Source: DASRFR01 sp035651455 (GTDB taxonomy: Bacteria > Acidobacteriota > Terriglobia > Terriglobales > Acidobacteriaceae). From it: 50,525 nucleotides of DNA. Location: the NCBI GenBank assembly GCA_035651455.1, contig DASRFR010000046.1, forward strand, positions 1 through 50,525, written 5' to 3'. Made by a program: the position numbers and the translations under genes. Shown here one piece after another: positions 26,763 through 35,195 of this stretch (positions are counted from its first letter, which is position 1; each line of letters begins with the position of its first letter). The notes below the pieces were generated by a model. That model was not told the origin of the DNA, made no database searches, and was given only the letters and a program-made list of their open reading frames with translations.

Positions 26763-27137
26763 ATGGCTCTCACGGAGAAGCCGCGCATCCTCTCGATATC
26801 TTCTGACGGCGCGTTGCTGCGCACGCGCCACATGCTTCTGGAAAGTGCTGGCTACAATGTCAAGTCAGTAATCGGGCCAGTGAGTGGCCTCGAGTTGTGC
26901 AAGAGAAATGGGTATCAGCTCCTGGTTCTAGGCCACTCTATTCCCGTGCCCGACCGTGAAAAGCTCATCGAGGAATTCCGCCGTCACTGCCGCTGTTCCT
27001 CAGCGTCTGTCATCGCGCTGAGCCGGCATGTCGGTGACCCGCTGGTTCGCAACGCCGATTACCAAATCGAAGCGGACCCTGAGCCCCTGCTCCAACTCGT
27101 CTCCCACATCGTGCAACGCCGAGCTCACAGCAGCTGA
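26763..27137 (+). CDS. Stand-alone receiver-like (REC) protein, probably not phosphorylated
   Basis: The 124-residue protein follows the CheY-like pattern: KPRILSISSDGALLRTRHMLLESAGYNV, then YQLLVLGHSIPV, VIALSRHVGD and DYQIEADPEPLLQLVSHIV. The phospho-acceptor Asp at the end of strand 3 is replaced (LLVLGHS), and the acidic pair after strand 1 reads SSDGA. It therefore looks like an atypical receiver that cannot use the usual phosphorylation. The ATG at 26763 is preceded by promoter-like AT-rich sequence; a TTG at 26754 is an alternative. Such small REC-only genes are frequent in Acidobacteriota. Confidence 0.7.
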   Translation: MALTEKPRILSISSDGALLRTRHMLLESAGYNVKSVIGPVSGLELCKRNGYQLLVLGHSIPVPDREKLIEEFRRHCRCSSASVIALSRHVGDPLVRNADYQIEADPEPLLQLVSHIVQRRAHSS

Positions 27138-28649
27138 TCCGGCAGCTGCGCTGCCGAATGGCTGGCGACGTACATCGAGACATAAGCATCGATCGCCGCG
27201 CTCACCAGGCTCGCCTGCACGGACACGATGTCTGGTACTACTCCATTCCCACCATAGAGCGTGCGCCCGATGACCGGGCCGGGATCGGCGTCGGCGATCT
27301 CTGTTCCGGCTGAATCTACCAGGTAGGCCTGGGCCTGCAGCGCCGTGTCGGTGAAGTCGCCTTTAGCAGGCTCAGCGCACTGGCACACCCCCAGCACCTA
27401 CAGCGGAGCAGTCGACACGCAGATCGACAGCGTGCGGGCTTCGACCATGCTCTCCGTGATCTTCGCGCGCGCGAGGGTTGATTGCCTTTGGCCTGAAAAT
27501 GATACCTGGTATGGAACCCATTCAGGTTAGATGTCTCCCAGAATCTGCATATAACGTTCACACCAGGCGACGAGCATGGGATGATTGCAGGGTAAGGTAG
27601 CGGTGCAGTTTGTTTTAAATAGCATCTGGATTTGGCGACTCGCCGATCGAAGACTTGAGCGCATGGCAAGTTCAGTTGGCCGGGCCTTCATTAAGGAATA
27701 CGGACCCCTGCTTCGTTGCCTGCAAGAGGGCTTGGTTCGGCCCCGGCTCTTCGTTACGGCGGAAAAGCTGATTAGTTTCCCTCTGAGCACGGGACGCGAA
27801 GCCATGAGGCCGGCCCGGATTGGAGAGCACTAGTTCCGAGAATTACCAGCACATCATCACGGCGCACCTGGTGTTGGTACAGAGCACATTCAGCACAGGG
27901 GACCGCTGGCATGGCCGCCCGGCACGCTTCGATCTGGCTGACTGCTCCAAAGAATCCCATAGCTGACGCGATAGCTGGCGGCGAGCCTGGTCGATCCTAG
28001 CACTTTTCCGAATTACCGATCACCGAGGTTTGCCAACACGGTATGGATTCAGCCACGAAACGTTCGGCACTTCATCGTGCAGAAAGCCGCGGCGCTGGAC
28101 CTGATGTTGGTGTCCGTACTAGCCGGTCAGGGACTCGGAAATTCATGTGGCCCGGGCCGGCTGTTTAATTTTTCAACACGCTAGAATAGGCCGCGAACAG
28201 TTATGTCGGCCTTAAAAGTGATACCTGACTGATTCGGCGTCAAGGGTCGGGGGACCGGCATCCCCCGACTTTCTATGCCAGTTTAGGAGACAGTTTGGGC
28301 CTTTTTCGGCTCCAAGCCTCCCGCCATAGTATAGGGTTTTCGAAGTCAAAACGTTAATTTTGGCCTGGCAGCAATCTTCAGGCGATCACCTCCAAGTCTG
28401 ATCTTCTCCAAAAAAGTGTTCGATGAGCGTCGAAACACTTTGATGGCAATCCCACAAGACCTGATCAAACAGCCGGCCATTTCAACCACGAACCTCCAGT
28501 TTCGGAGTAAATGCCTATACTAACCAGCAATAGAGCCGGATCACTGTCCTCAAGGCGAGAAGCCGCGCCGCCCATGACAAAGTATCCGCAACCTCTCAAC
28601 CCTGCCCGCCTGACTCCGAGCGGCCACACGGAACCCAAGTGGAGGAACT
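27138..28649. other. Long stretch without a convincing gene
   Basis: Frames on both strands are short and mutually overlapping; none shows a family motif. A minus-strand frame near 27125-27397 has IGRTLYGGNGVVPDI, faintly like the end of an S41 peptidase, but is too short to call. The similar words GGCCTGAAAATGATACCTG (27491) and GGCCTTAAAAGTGATACCTG (28208) occur twice. One hairpin is listed separately. Confidence 0.45.
28246..28269 (+). terminator. 8-bp GC-rich hairpin with short T-tail
   Basis: GTCGGGGG at 28246-28253 pairs with CCCCCGAC at 28262-28269, followed by TTTCT. The gene it would end is not evident. Confidence 0.4.
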
Positions 28650-29018
28650 ATGCCCTGCATGCGTTTTAACAGCCGCCGATCCAGCAACGCAGCGTTGCGT
28701 GCCCCGGAATTGCGCTATTGGCTTGAGCTGTTGCGCCGCGACTGGGACCAACTTACTTCAGTTGAAAAAGGTGATATCGCGAATCTGCTGGTCAGGTGTG
28801 GGTGCAGCGCCAGGGCACTCGCTCTCTGCATCTCAAAAAGCCCGTCTACTCTTCTTCGTTGCATGGACCTGAGTTCGATGTATTTAGACCTGAGCGACAG
28901 CGATCAGGCCGCGATTGATGCTGGCGCCAGTCCAACGCTTTTCTTCGCGAAGTGGCCCGCCGAGCAGCGCCTGCGCGCACGGGAAGAACGCAGGCCTCGG
29001 TGTGAAAACCGGTCCTAA
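28650..29018 (+). CDS. Small HTH-like protein, unknown
   Basis: The 122-residue protein starts 6 bases after a strong GGAGG site. It contains LTSVEKGDIANLLVRCGCSARALALCISKSPSTLLRCMDL, written here in two parts: a helix (EKGDIANLLVRCG) and a turn-helix (SARALALCISKSPSTLLR) that look like a DNA-binding helix-turn-helix of the ParB/sigma-4 type. The C-terminus is basic. Similar small proteins occur in accessory regions of Acidobacteriota. It precedes the broken ligase gene. Function is not known. Confidence 0.65.
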   Translation: MPCMRFNSRRSSNAALRAPELRYWLELLRRDWDQLTSVEKGDIANLLVRCGCSARALALCISKSPSTLLRCMDLSSMYLDLSDSDQAAIDAGASPTLFFAKWPAEQRLRAREERRPRCENRS

Positions 29019-29040
29019 CTGATGATCTATAACAGATGTT

Positions 29041-29515
29041 GCGCAATGATCGTCCGGTTACAGCCGCTCTATGCTCCGGCGTGCCGAACCGCTTTTCTAT
29101 GCATTCGAGATTCTTTGGGATGAACACGCCAAAACGGATGATGAGCAGGAGAACCAGCGATTCCGAAATGGTGAAGACCTTCGGTATCTGCCACTGATCG
29201 ACCGCAAGCTGCGGGTTCGTGCGCTAATGCCAACGAAGGGGAAACGTCTCCTTTACTGCGATCACATTGACGCAGATGGGGAGGGGCTGTTCCGACTTGC
29301 ATGCGAGCACGACCTCGAAGGCGTCGTGGCAAAAGCGCAAGGGTGATCCGTACCTGCCCGAGCACGCGCAATGGCTTAAGATCCGCAACCGGGGATATCG
29401 CCAGTGGGTGGGACGTGAGGAGCTGTTCGAGCGCGAGCGCGGGAGCGGGAGCGATCCTGACTTCGGCGTCTGGAACAGACGTGTCGCTGAGTGCGCCTCC
29501 GTCACGGACGAGTGA
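29041..29515 (+). pseudogene. ATP-dependent DNA ligase (LigD-type) remnant
   Basis: Two frames together encode the second half of a LigD-type ATP-dependent ligase adenylation domain. The first, to 29346, has PLFYAFEILWDEHAK, LPLIDRKLRVRALMP and LACEHDLEGVVAKAQG. The second, to 29515, continues KGDPYLPEHAQWLKIRNRGY and QWVGREELFERERG. The switch lies near 29330, inside the conserved LEGVVAKRK block, so one base has been lost or gained. The catalytic lysine motif (K-x-D-G) and the whole N-terminal part are missing. It is an NHEJ-type ligase relic and cannot be active. Confidence 0.85.
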
Positions 29516-29636
29516 TCGGAACCCACAATCTTCCGCTACTGCACTGGCATGATTTTGGCGCGAAAGGTGGGGTACGTAATACGTCAGGAGTGTGATCCCT
29601 TGAAGAACATAATAGCGCTAAGAGCACTCGAGCGCC

Positions 29637-31034
29637 CTACGGTGCCTGCACCAGCACCATGGTTTTGCCTATCCCCCCGAAGGCAAAATCCATCATGCCG
29701 TCGTTATTGAAATCGGCATTCAGAAGACCAGTCGAAGAGCCATGAAGAAGCCCGAACGGGATCGGCGCCCGGAAGGTGCCATCTCCTTTCCCCAACACTA
29801 CATTCAGCGTTGTATCTCCCGTGGAGAAGTCAAAACCGATCGAAGCAATGTCGAGCCTAGAATCGCCGTTGAAGTCGCCAACTACGACGTTGCCGTTGGT
29901 CGATTGCAGTTCGGCTGAGTAGCCCGGAGTGAAGGTCCCATCGCCATTGCCTAGCATGACGGAGAAACCGCTGGAAATGACATCGAGCTTGCCGTCGTTG
30001 TTGACGTCCGCGATGGCGCCTTGGGTTCCTCCCCATGGAGTGGCATAATCGGTCTCACTTTGCAAGGTGCCGTCTCCATTTCCAAGTAGCACAGCCAAAG
30101 AGCCTGGACCAGGAATCAGGTGGCCCATGCAAGGAAGCACGACGTCAAGCTTGCCATCGCCGTTGAAGTCACCAACCAGCGCCGCGCCGTAGGCATCAAT
30201 TGTGGATGAAGGTCCTAGTATTGTAGAGGTTCCAATTTGAAAAGTGCCGTCGCCATTCCCCGGCTGAATTGTGACGTACGAAAAATAGCCATCGAAGGTA
30301 GTCGATACCAAGTCGAGAATGCCGTCGCCATTCATATCGGCCAGGGTATTGCTGCTCGCCACGTTTTGTCCTGGAGTTAGACCTCCGCGTCCATCGCCCA
30401 AGAAAACCTGACACCCTGCGGCCACGCCGCCATCGGAGCTGCACACCGTCGTGTCCAGGTTGCCATCGTTATTAAAGTCGCCGACGTTGTTCCCGCCGAT
30501 CAGAAGTGTCACAAAAAATTGCGGTCCGGGAATCTTTTTGAATTTGCCGCGGCCGCCATTCAAATACATGTCGACGAACTGCGTCTGCGACTGGCCAGCT
30601 ACGGCAAGATCGGGCCGGCTGTCGTTGTTGAAGTCACCTACAACCAGAAATCCTGGTTCCACGTTCGCCTGATCGTTTTTCAATTTGATTGTCGGGGAGG
30701 CATCGCGAACCGACAGATAGACAACGTTCGAGGCAATCGTCCCCGGATTCGCTACAGTTACGGAAGCTGTGCCTGCGTGAGCAACCACCTGTGCAGGCAC
30801 TTGGGCTTGCAGAAGGCTGCTGGAGAGGACCTGCGTCTTTAGCGCGTTGCCATTCCACCGCACTACGGCGCCGGACACAAAACCTGTGCCCCGGATCTGG
30901 AGCGCGAAAGTGGCATGTCCCGGCGCAACACTTGCCGGCATCGTAGGTTGATAGATCAATGGAACGGCATTGGACGCAGACAGTAACAATGAACTGGCGA
31001 ACACAAGGGTAGAAACGAGCGGGGTACGTTTCAT
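29637..31034 (-). CDS. Secreted FG-GAP/VCBS repeat protein with N-terminal IPT-like domain
   Basis: A signal peptide (LVSTLVFASSLLLSASNA) leads an IPT/TIG-like Ig-fold domain (about residues 30-110, with IRGTGFVSGAVVRWNGNAL). About seven FG-GAP/VCBS repeats follow, each with a calcium-binding-like D-x-N-x-D-G/S loop: VGDFNNDSRPDLAV, VGDFNNDGNLDTTV, LADMNGDGILDLV, VGDFNGDGKLDVV, IADVNNDGKLDVI, VGDFNGDSRLDIA and NADFNNDGMMDFA. Such repeats form an extracellular beta-propeller. The ribosome binding site GGAGGTGATCC is an almost perfect anti-16S match. This family is greatly expanded in Acidobacteriota; the ligand is unknown. Confidence 0.92.
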   Translation of the reverse strand: MKRTPLVSTLVFASSLLLSASNAVPLIYQPTMPASVAPGHATFALQIRGTGFVSGAVVRWNGNALKTQVLSSSLLQAQVPAQVVAHAGTASVTVANPGTIASNVVYLSVRDASPTIKLKNDQANVEPGFLVVGDFNNDSRPDLAVAGQSQTQFVDMYLNGGRGKFKKIPGPQFFVTLLIGGNNVGDFNNDGNLDTTVCSSDGGVAAGCQVFLGDGRGGLTPGQNVASSNTLADMNGDGILDLVSTTFDGYFSYVTIQPGNGDGTFQIGTSTILGPSSTIDAYGAALVGDFNGDGKLDVVLPCMGHLIPGPGSLAVLLGNGDGTLQSETDYATPWGGTQGAIADVNNDGKLDVISSGFSVMLGNGDGTFTPGYSAELQSTNGNVVVGDFNGDSRLDIASIGFDFSTGDTTLNVVLGKGDGTFRAPIPFGLLHGSSTGLLNADFNNDGMMDFAFGGIGKTMVLVQAP

Positions 31035-31392
31035 GGATCACCTCCAGAGCGCCGCCGAACTCGCCAAAGTTGAAGACCGCCCTGAGCACGCAGCAGAAAG
31101 CCGTGCACTCGAAGACGCGCTCCGCGATCGCTGCGAACACGAATACTAACACCTGCGATGACCCGCTTGTTGCTTACTGGGGCGGCGTCGAAATCCAACT
31201 GACACCAAACGTCACATAGAAATTAGCGAGGACGGGAGGGGACGAAACCACTCGGGCGTTTAATAAAGGTTATCGACCAGCGTTCATCGGCTCGTGCCTT
31301 TCGTCTGACTCACCGTTCCCGTCCAGCGGATCCGCCGCCGCTGCCGAATCCTCATCGCCAAGCTTCTCCCGATACAGTTGATACATTCCGGC
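31035..31392. other. Intergenic region between two minus-strand secreted-protein genes
   Basis: No frame with family resemblance. It contains the promoter region of the FG-GAP gene, and the 3' end of the GloVer gene abuts it. Confidence 0.4.
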
Positions 31393-32838
31393 TTAGGGGA
31401 GGACGCGGAATGCGACGTTCGTCGTCAGTGTGCGCGTGGATGTTGTGACCTTCACCTTCCCGGTCGTCGCCCCACTTGGTACGGTTGTAGTAATCTCGGT
31501 GGCAGATGCCACCGTAAAAATCGCCGCTACGCCGTTAAATGTAACGCTAGTTGTTCCTGATAAATTATTTCCGAGAATCATGACGCTACTTCCGACCTTT
31601 CCCGCAGCTGGATTAGTGACAATGAACGGCCGCAAACCTGCGGAGAAGCTGAAAGCTGTACCATCATTTGCGCTGCCTCCCGCGCTTGCTGTTCCATAGA
31701 ACGCTCCACTCGTAGCCTGCAACATTCCCTGGACAGGGGTTTGCCCATCGGCACAGCCCGACTGAGGGCAGAAAGAGTACAACGTAGTCAACTGTCCCGC
31801 GGAGTTGAGGCTGAAGATGGTGCCGCCGTTCATAGAACCGCCGCCGCCGCGCGACGTCGTACCGTAAAACATACCGTTAGAAGCTTGCACCAGCGGCGTG
31901 AGGGGCCAGTATCCGTCGGGACATCCTGTGGTCACGCAGAAGTCGTACACGGTGGCGAACTGACCGGTGGAGGTAATGCTGAAAGCGGTTCCGCCGCTCT
32001 GCAGCGATCCTCCGAAATCTGTCGTCCCGTAGAAGGCACCATCCGACGATTGAACAAGGGCAGTGGAGGGATGAGATCCGTCGGTACAGAGCGTGTCCGA
32101 GCAAAAACTGTGCAGGGTGGTGAGTTGGCCCTTCGGCGTCAGCTTAAAAATGGTTCCGTACCCACCCGTACCCCCGTAATACGTGGTCCCGTAAAAGCTA
32201 CGATCTTTGCCTTGTACTAGCTGATTGGGAAAAGAACCGTCAGCGCATCCTGACTGCGTGCAGAAGTCATAGAGCGTTGTACGACGGCCAGCCGTGGTGA
32301 TTTTGAAAACTGTGCCGCCACCGTACGCCCCACCCTGACCGGTTGTGCCATACAAATTCCCATCCGTAGCTTGAATCAGCGCCGTTTCAGGAGCCCAACC
32401 GTCGGTGCATCCTGGCATAGAACAAAAGTTGTACAGTGTCGTCAACTGCCCTCCAGATGTTATCTTGAACACCGTACCCTCATTATTCGTGCCTCCGAAC
32501 ATGGTCACACCATAAAAGTTACCATCGGCGGCCAGCAGTAAGCCTCCGTAGAGATCCTCTCCATCTGGGCAGCCGGGAAGAGAACAAAACGAATAGACGG
32601 TACTTAGCTGCCCCGCGAGTGTGATCTTGTAAATGCTCCCCCTGTCGTAGGCACCCCCATAAACAGTGGTACCGTAGAGGTTGCCGTCCGTGCCTTGTAC
32701 CGGCGGAACGAAAGGATACCTTCCATTGACACCATTGAAGCTGCTCAGCGTCTTGAAACCTTGAGCGGACGAGCCGCTGGCGCCAGCGATGAACAAAAGC
32801 ACAACGAATGTCGCTTGGACCACATTACGTGCAAACAT
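31393..32838 (-). CDS. Secreted GloVer-type tandem repeat protein with C-terminal IPT domain
   Basis: A signal peptide (ATFVVLLFIAGASGSSAQG) is followed by seven repeats of about 55 residues. Each is centred on a G-x-F/L-Y-G-T-T-x-x-G-G core and an F-K-I-T-x-x-G-Q-L-T-T-L-Y segment. This is the choice-of-anchor GloVer repeat pattern, probably a beta-propeller. Six of the seven repeat junctions carry a Cys pair (FC-x4-GC-x-DG), suggesting disulfides that staple the blades. The last 80 residues form an IPT/TIG Ig-like domain (PAAGKVGSSVMILGNNLSG). The start has AGGAGA. Function is unknown. Confidence 0.9.
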   Translation of the reverse strand: MFARNVVQATFVVLLFIAGASGSSAQGFKTLSSFNGVNGRYPFVPPVQGTDGNLYGTTVYGGAYDRGSIYKITLAGQLSTVYSFCSLPGCPDGEDLYGGLLLAADGNFYGVTMFGGTNNEGTVFKITSGGQLTTLYNFCSMPGCTDGWAPETALIQATDGNLYGTTGQGGAYGGGTVFKITTAGRRTTLYDFCTQSGCADGSFPNQLVQGKDRSFYGTTYYGGTGGYGTIFKLTPKGQLTTLHSFCSDTLCTDGSHPSTALVQSSDGAFYGTTDFGGSLQSGGTAFSITSTGQFATVYDFCVTTGCPDGYWPLTPLVQASNGMFYGTTSRGGGGSMNGGTIFSLNSAGQLTTLYSFCPQSGCADGQTPVQGMLQATSGAFYGTASAGGSANDGTAFSFSAGLRPFIVTNPAAGKVGSSVMILGNNLSGTTSVTFNGVAAIFTVASATEITTTVPSGATTGKVKVTTSTRTLTTNVAFRVLP

Positions 32839-33047
32839 TGGATTCTCCTGTGTGATGCGATACAGTCCCAGTCTCAGTCCTTTTGTGATTTGTCAGGTCT
32901 ACGAAGTTTTTCAGCTAGCGAGTCGGAGTATTTCAAGCGCCAGGAGTGGTAGATTACCCAAGCCCAAACATCCAGTATGTACCCTATAGTACATACGGCT
33001 GAGTTCCGGCATCCTAAACCTGCCGAAAATGTAGGGAGCAAATTCAG

Positions 33048-33245
33048 GTGAAGCAAGTCAGGAAACTGAAGGTAACAAACAGAGCGAAATCAACTATGCA
33101 TCCAAAGTCTCTGCCATCTCCGGTCTGGACTACGATTCGAAAGAAGGGGCATCGCTGGTTACTTCTAGCTGATAAAGCTCTGAATGCTCCTGAATCCGTA
33201 GCAACCGTACGCCTGGAAGATTTCCCCGACCTCAAAGCTGCCTGA
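33048..33245 (+). CDS. Small basic protein, unknown
   Basis: The 65-residue frame starts with GTG behind AGGGA. It is lysine/arginine-rich at the N-terminus (VKQVRKLKVTNRAKSTMHPK) and ends acidic (VRLEDFPDLKAA). I recognise no family. A good terminator begins 29 bases after its stop, which favours a real transcript. Confidence 0.45.
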   Translation: MKQVRKLKVTNRAKSTMHPKSLPSPVWTTIRKKGHRWLLLADKALNAPESVATVRLEDFPDLKAA

Positions 33246-33273
33246 AACACGTTCGCGGTTCGCCTCCTGTTGT

Positions 33274-33307
33274 GCCTCCGCATTCATCACCACCGGAGGC
33301 TTTTCTT
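33274..33307 (+). terminator. Rho-independent terminator
   Basis: The stem GCCTCCG (33274-33280) pairs with CGGAGGC (33294-33300) around a 13-base loop, followed by TTTTCTT. Confidence 0.75.
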
Positions 33308-33579
33308 ATGCCCACTCCTCAAGTGTGCACCCACATCGGGCGGAGCGGTCGTTTTCAGAGTAGGCAGTTTCGCACGCGCCCGAAGAGAAAACCAGAAGAT
33401 AGCGGGAAGCCGGATTTGCGCGGGAGGCGTTTGTGCCTGCATTCGTGCTCCCTTGGAGTTTGGTCCGGTTCGAGCCAATTTGGCTGAATCGATGCTGAGC
33501 AGAATGTTTATCTGGGACGAAGTGAACAGAACAGCCGAACTGCTGTAGGCAAACGTTCACCCTGCAGAATTGAGCTAGT

Positions 33580-33780
33580 TCACGCTACGTTTCTGGTGCG
33601 ATTGAACCAACACTCCTGACAAATATCTGGTTCGGTTTCTTGGATCCTTTGCTCCTTCTTCTCAATGTACGACACCGGCAAGACTATGACAGCGCGGTTC
33701 TTGCAGCGCACACCTGCAGCGTGATGACGACAGACATTGCCGGTGCATATGCATTGTTTGGCTAAGCCTTTCGTTTTCAT
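33580..33780 (-). CDS. Cys-rich mini-protein B, putative zinc-binding
   Basis: The 66-residue protein has the spacing C-x-C-x4-C-x2-HH-x5-C-x25-C-x2-C (CICTGNVCRHHAAGVRC ... DICQECW). This could hold one or two zinc ions. It is clearly related to the neighbouring 70-residue protein at 33805-34017: both share the GxxCxHHxxGVxC core, a PVxxI stretch and a terminal CxxCW. Its ATG lies 24 bases after that gene's stop, so they probably share a transcript. The motif conservation between copies indicates that both are translated. I know no family for them. Confidence 0.65.
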   Translation of the reverse strand: MKTKGLAKQCICTGNVCRHHAAGVRCKNRAVIVLPVSYIEKKEQRIQETEPDICQECWFNRTRNVA

Positions 33781-33804
33781 AAAAACAAGGAAAATGATTG
33801 CATA

Positions 33805-34017
33805 TCACATTGGCCTTCTGCCGAAGTTTCGCCAGCACGCTTCACACATGCGCAACTCGCTCTCTTCAGAAATCCGGCGATCCTGAATGATGGTGACAGG
33901 TACTGTGCGGGTCGCCTTGTTTGAACACAGGACCCCTGAGTCATGATGTGCACACAAATCGCCCACGCACTGGCAGGCCTCAGAAGTGCCATTCGTTTGT
34001 TGGTCGAAAGGAAGCAT
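33805..34017 (-). CDS. Cys-rich mini-protein A, putative zinc-binding
   Basis: The 70-residue protein repeats the pattern of its neighbour: CQCVGDLCAHHDSGVLC, then TVPVTIIQDRRISEESE and MCEACWRNF. The N-terminal 14 residues are polar and differ. Six Cys and two His are kept in register between the two copies, which is the best evidence that this frame is real. No Shine-Dalgarno sequence is evident; an AT-rich promoter-like stretch lies just upstream. Function is unknown; a small metal-binding or DNA/RNA-binding role is possible but unproven. Confidence 0.65.
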   Translation of the reverse strand: MLPFDQQTNGTSEACQCVGDLCAHHDSGVLCSNKATRTVPVTIIQDRRISEESELRMCEACWRNFGRRPM

Positions 34018-34280
34018 TAAATGGAAATCTTAAAATAAATGACTGTGAGAGATGGGTTCCAAAGGTGTTTTAAAAATCAATCCGACCCAGGTGTCCTTTC
34101 TCGCTTTAGAAACACGAATGACGATTCCAATTTTTCTTCCTATATATCGAGCTTCTTCTCGCGTAATCGTCAGCCATGCCCTACGCTATTAGAAAGTCAG
34201 AATCAGGATTGTAGCGGATCAGCTTAGAGAATCGGGAACATTAAGCTTTGCTTAAATGATAAAGGGGGAACATTGCTGTT

Positions 34281-34367
34281 CTGCCCTCCCCTCCTTGACT
34301 TGGCCGTCAAAGAAAAAGGGCAGGAGCCCACCCTTGACTTCCTGCAGTGAGAGTCGGGTGGGTTTTT
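34281..34367 (+). ncRNA. Candidate structured RNA ending in a terminator
   Basis: An outer stem CTGCCCT/AGGGCAG (34281-34287 with 34317-34323) encloses an inner TTGAC/GTCAA hairpin (34295-34299 with 34306-34310). Three bases later comes a terminator: CCCACCC (34327-34333) pairs with GGGTGGG (34356-34362), then TTTTT. No plus-strand gene precedes it, so the transcript that ends here may itself be a small RNA. The word CCTTGACTT occurs in both structures. Confidence 0.4.
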
Positions 34368-35195
34368 ATTGACGTGCGTGCATTCTGGGCCCTTAGACAC
34401 TTTTGTAGGTGAAGGCCTTCTCGACTCAGATTTTGGTTTCCATGTGACACTCACGCCCGCTTGCCGAAAGTGTGTCAAATGACCGCTGCGAATAGGAACT
34501 CCAACGCGGGCTGACGGTAGAACTTGAATGCGGAATCGCCTTGCCGCGATCCACCCCTCCGTTTAGCGAGGGAGAAGCTTACTTGGCTTCTGAGTCTGCC
34601 TCGACAACGATGTCAACCTCGGCTCCCGGTTTCGAGTGTGACCTGCGCATTAGAAAACTTTTTAGCGCAATGCACGAATTACCTGATTGCGTACATGTTC
34701 GTTCAATGGGAAGGCGGTGCGTTGGGGGTTAATGGTGATCCCATGACTTGGAGCAGTTCAACTGTGAGTTGCTTCGACTGCTAGGCAAGAAGATACTGAC
34801 CCAATCCCTTGACCGCTATGAAGAAGAAGCTAGACGTTCGACGTAACGAATACGCGCGTGCTAGACGAGCACCAAATTCCACGGTCCCTCGCACGCCAGC
34901 TCGGCTATCTAAACGGATAGCATTGCGGCATTTTGGATAGCGAAATCGTTACAACCGCCCCTTCTCAGAATCATTTGTCGTTTACATACATGAGGATCAA
35001 TGAGTATGAGGCTTGGCAGTCCACATGCAGGTATGTGTTTCAAGTTTGGGGTGTCCGATGACGCAAAGAAGAACCTACTGCCGGCACCCTAAAAATCGTA
35101 CCCACAGCCTAATGACATCTGCGTAGCGGCTCAGAGCGCTGCTAACGACTAATCTCCGAGAGCGAAAGCCTAGAGTCACCTGAAAGGTAAAGTTT
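34368..35195. other. Intergenic region upstream of the LGFP operon
   Basis: Plus-strand frames up to 86 codons exist but show no family motif and no good start. A short hairpin (GCTATC/GATAGC, 34904-34921) is visible. The promoter of the three-gene operon should lie in the last 200 bases. Confidence 0.45.

Noticed and set aside
27125..27397. Minus-strand frame with IGRTLYGGNGVVPDI, faintly like the end of an S41 peptidase
   Set aside because: Only one short motif, no start, no upstream peptidase domain in any frame.
33777..33992. Alternative minus-strand frame of 71 codons overlapping the Cys-rich pair
   Set aside because: It is a shifted reading of the Cys-rich gene A; only the other frame shows conservation with gene B.
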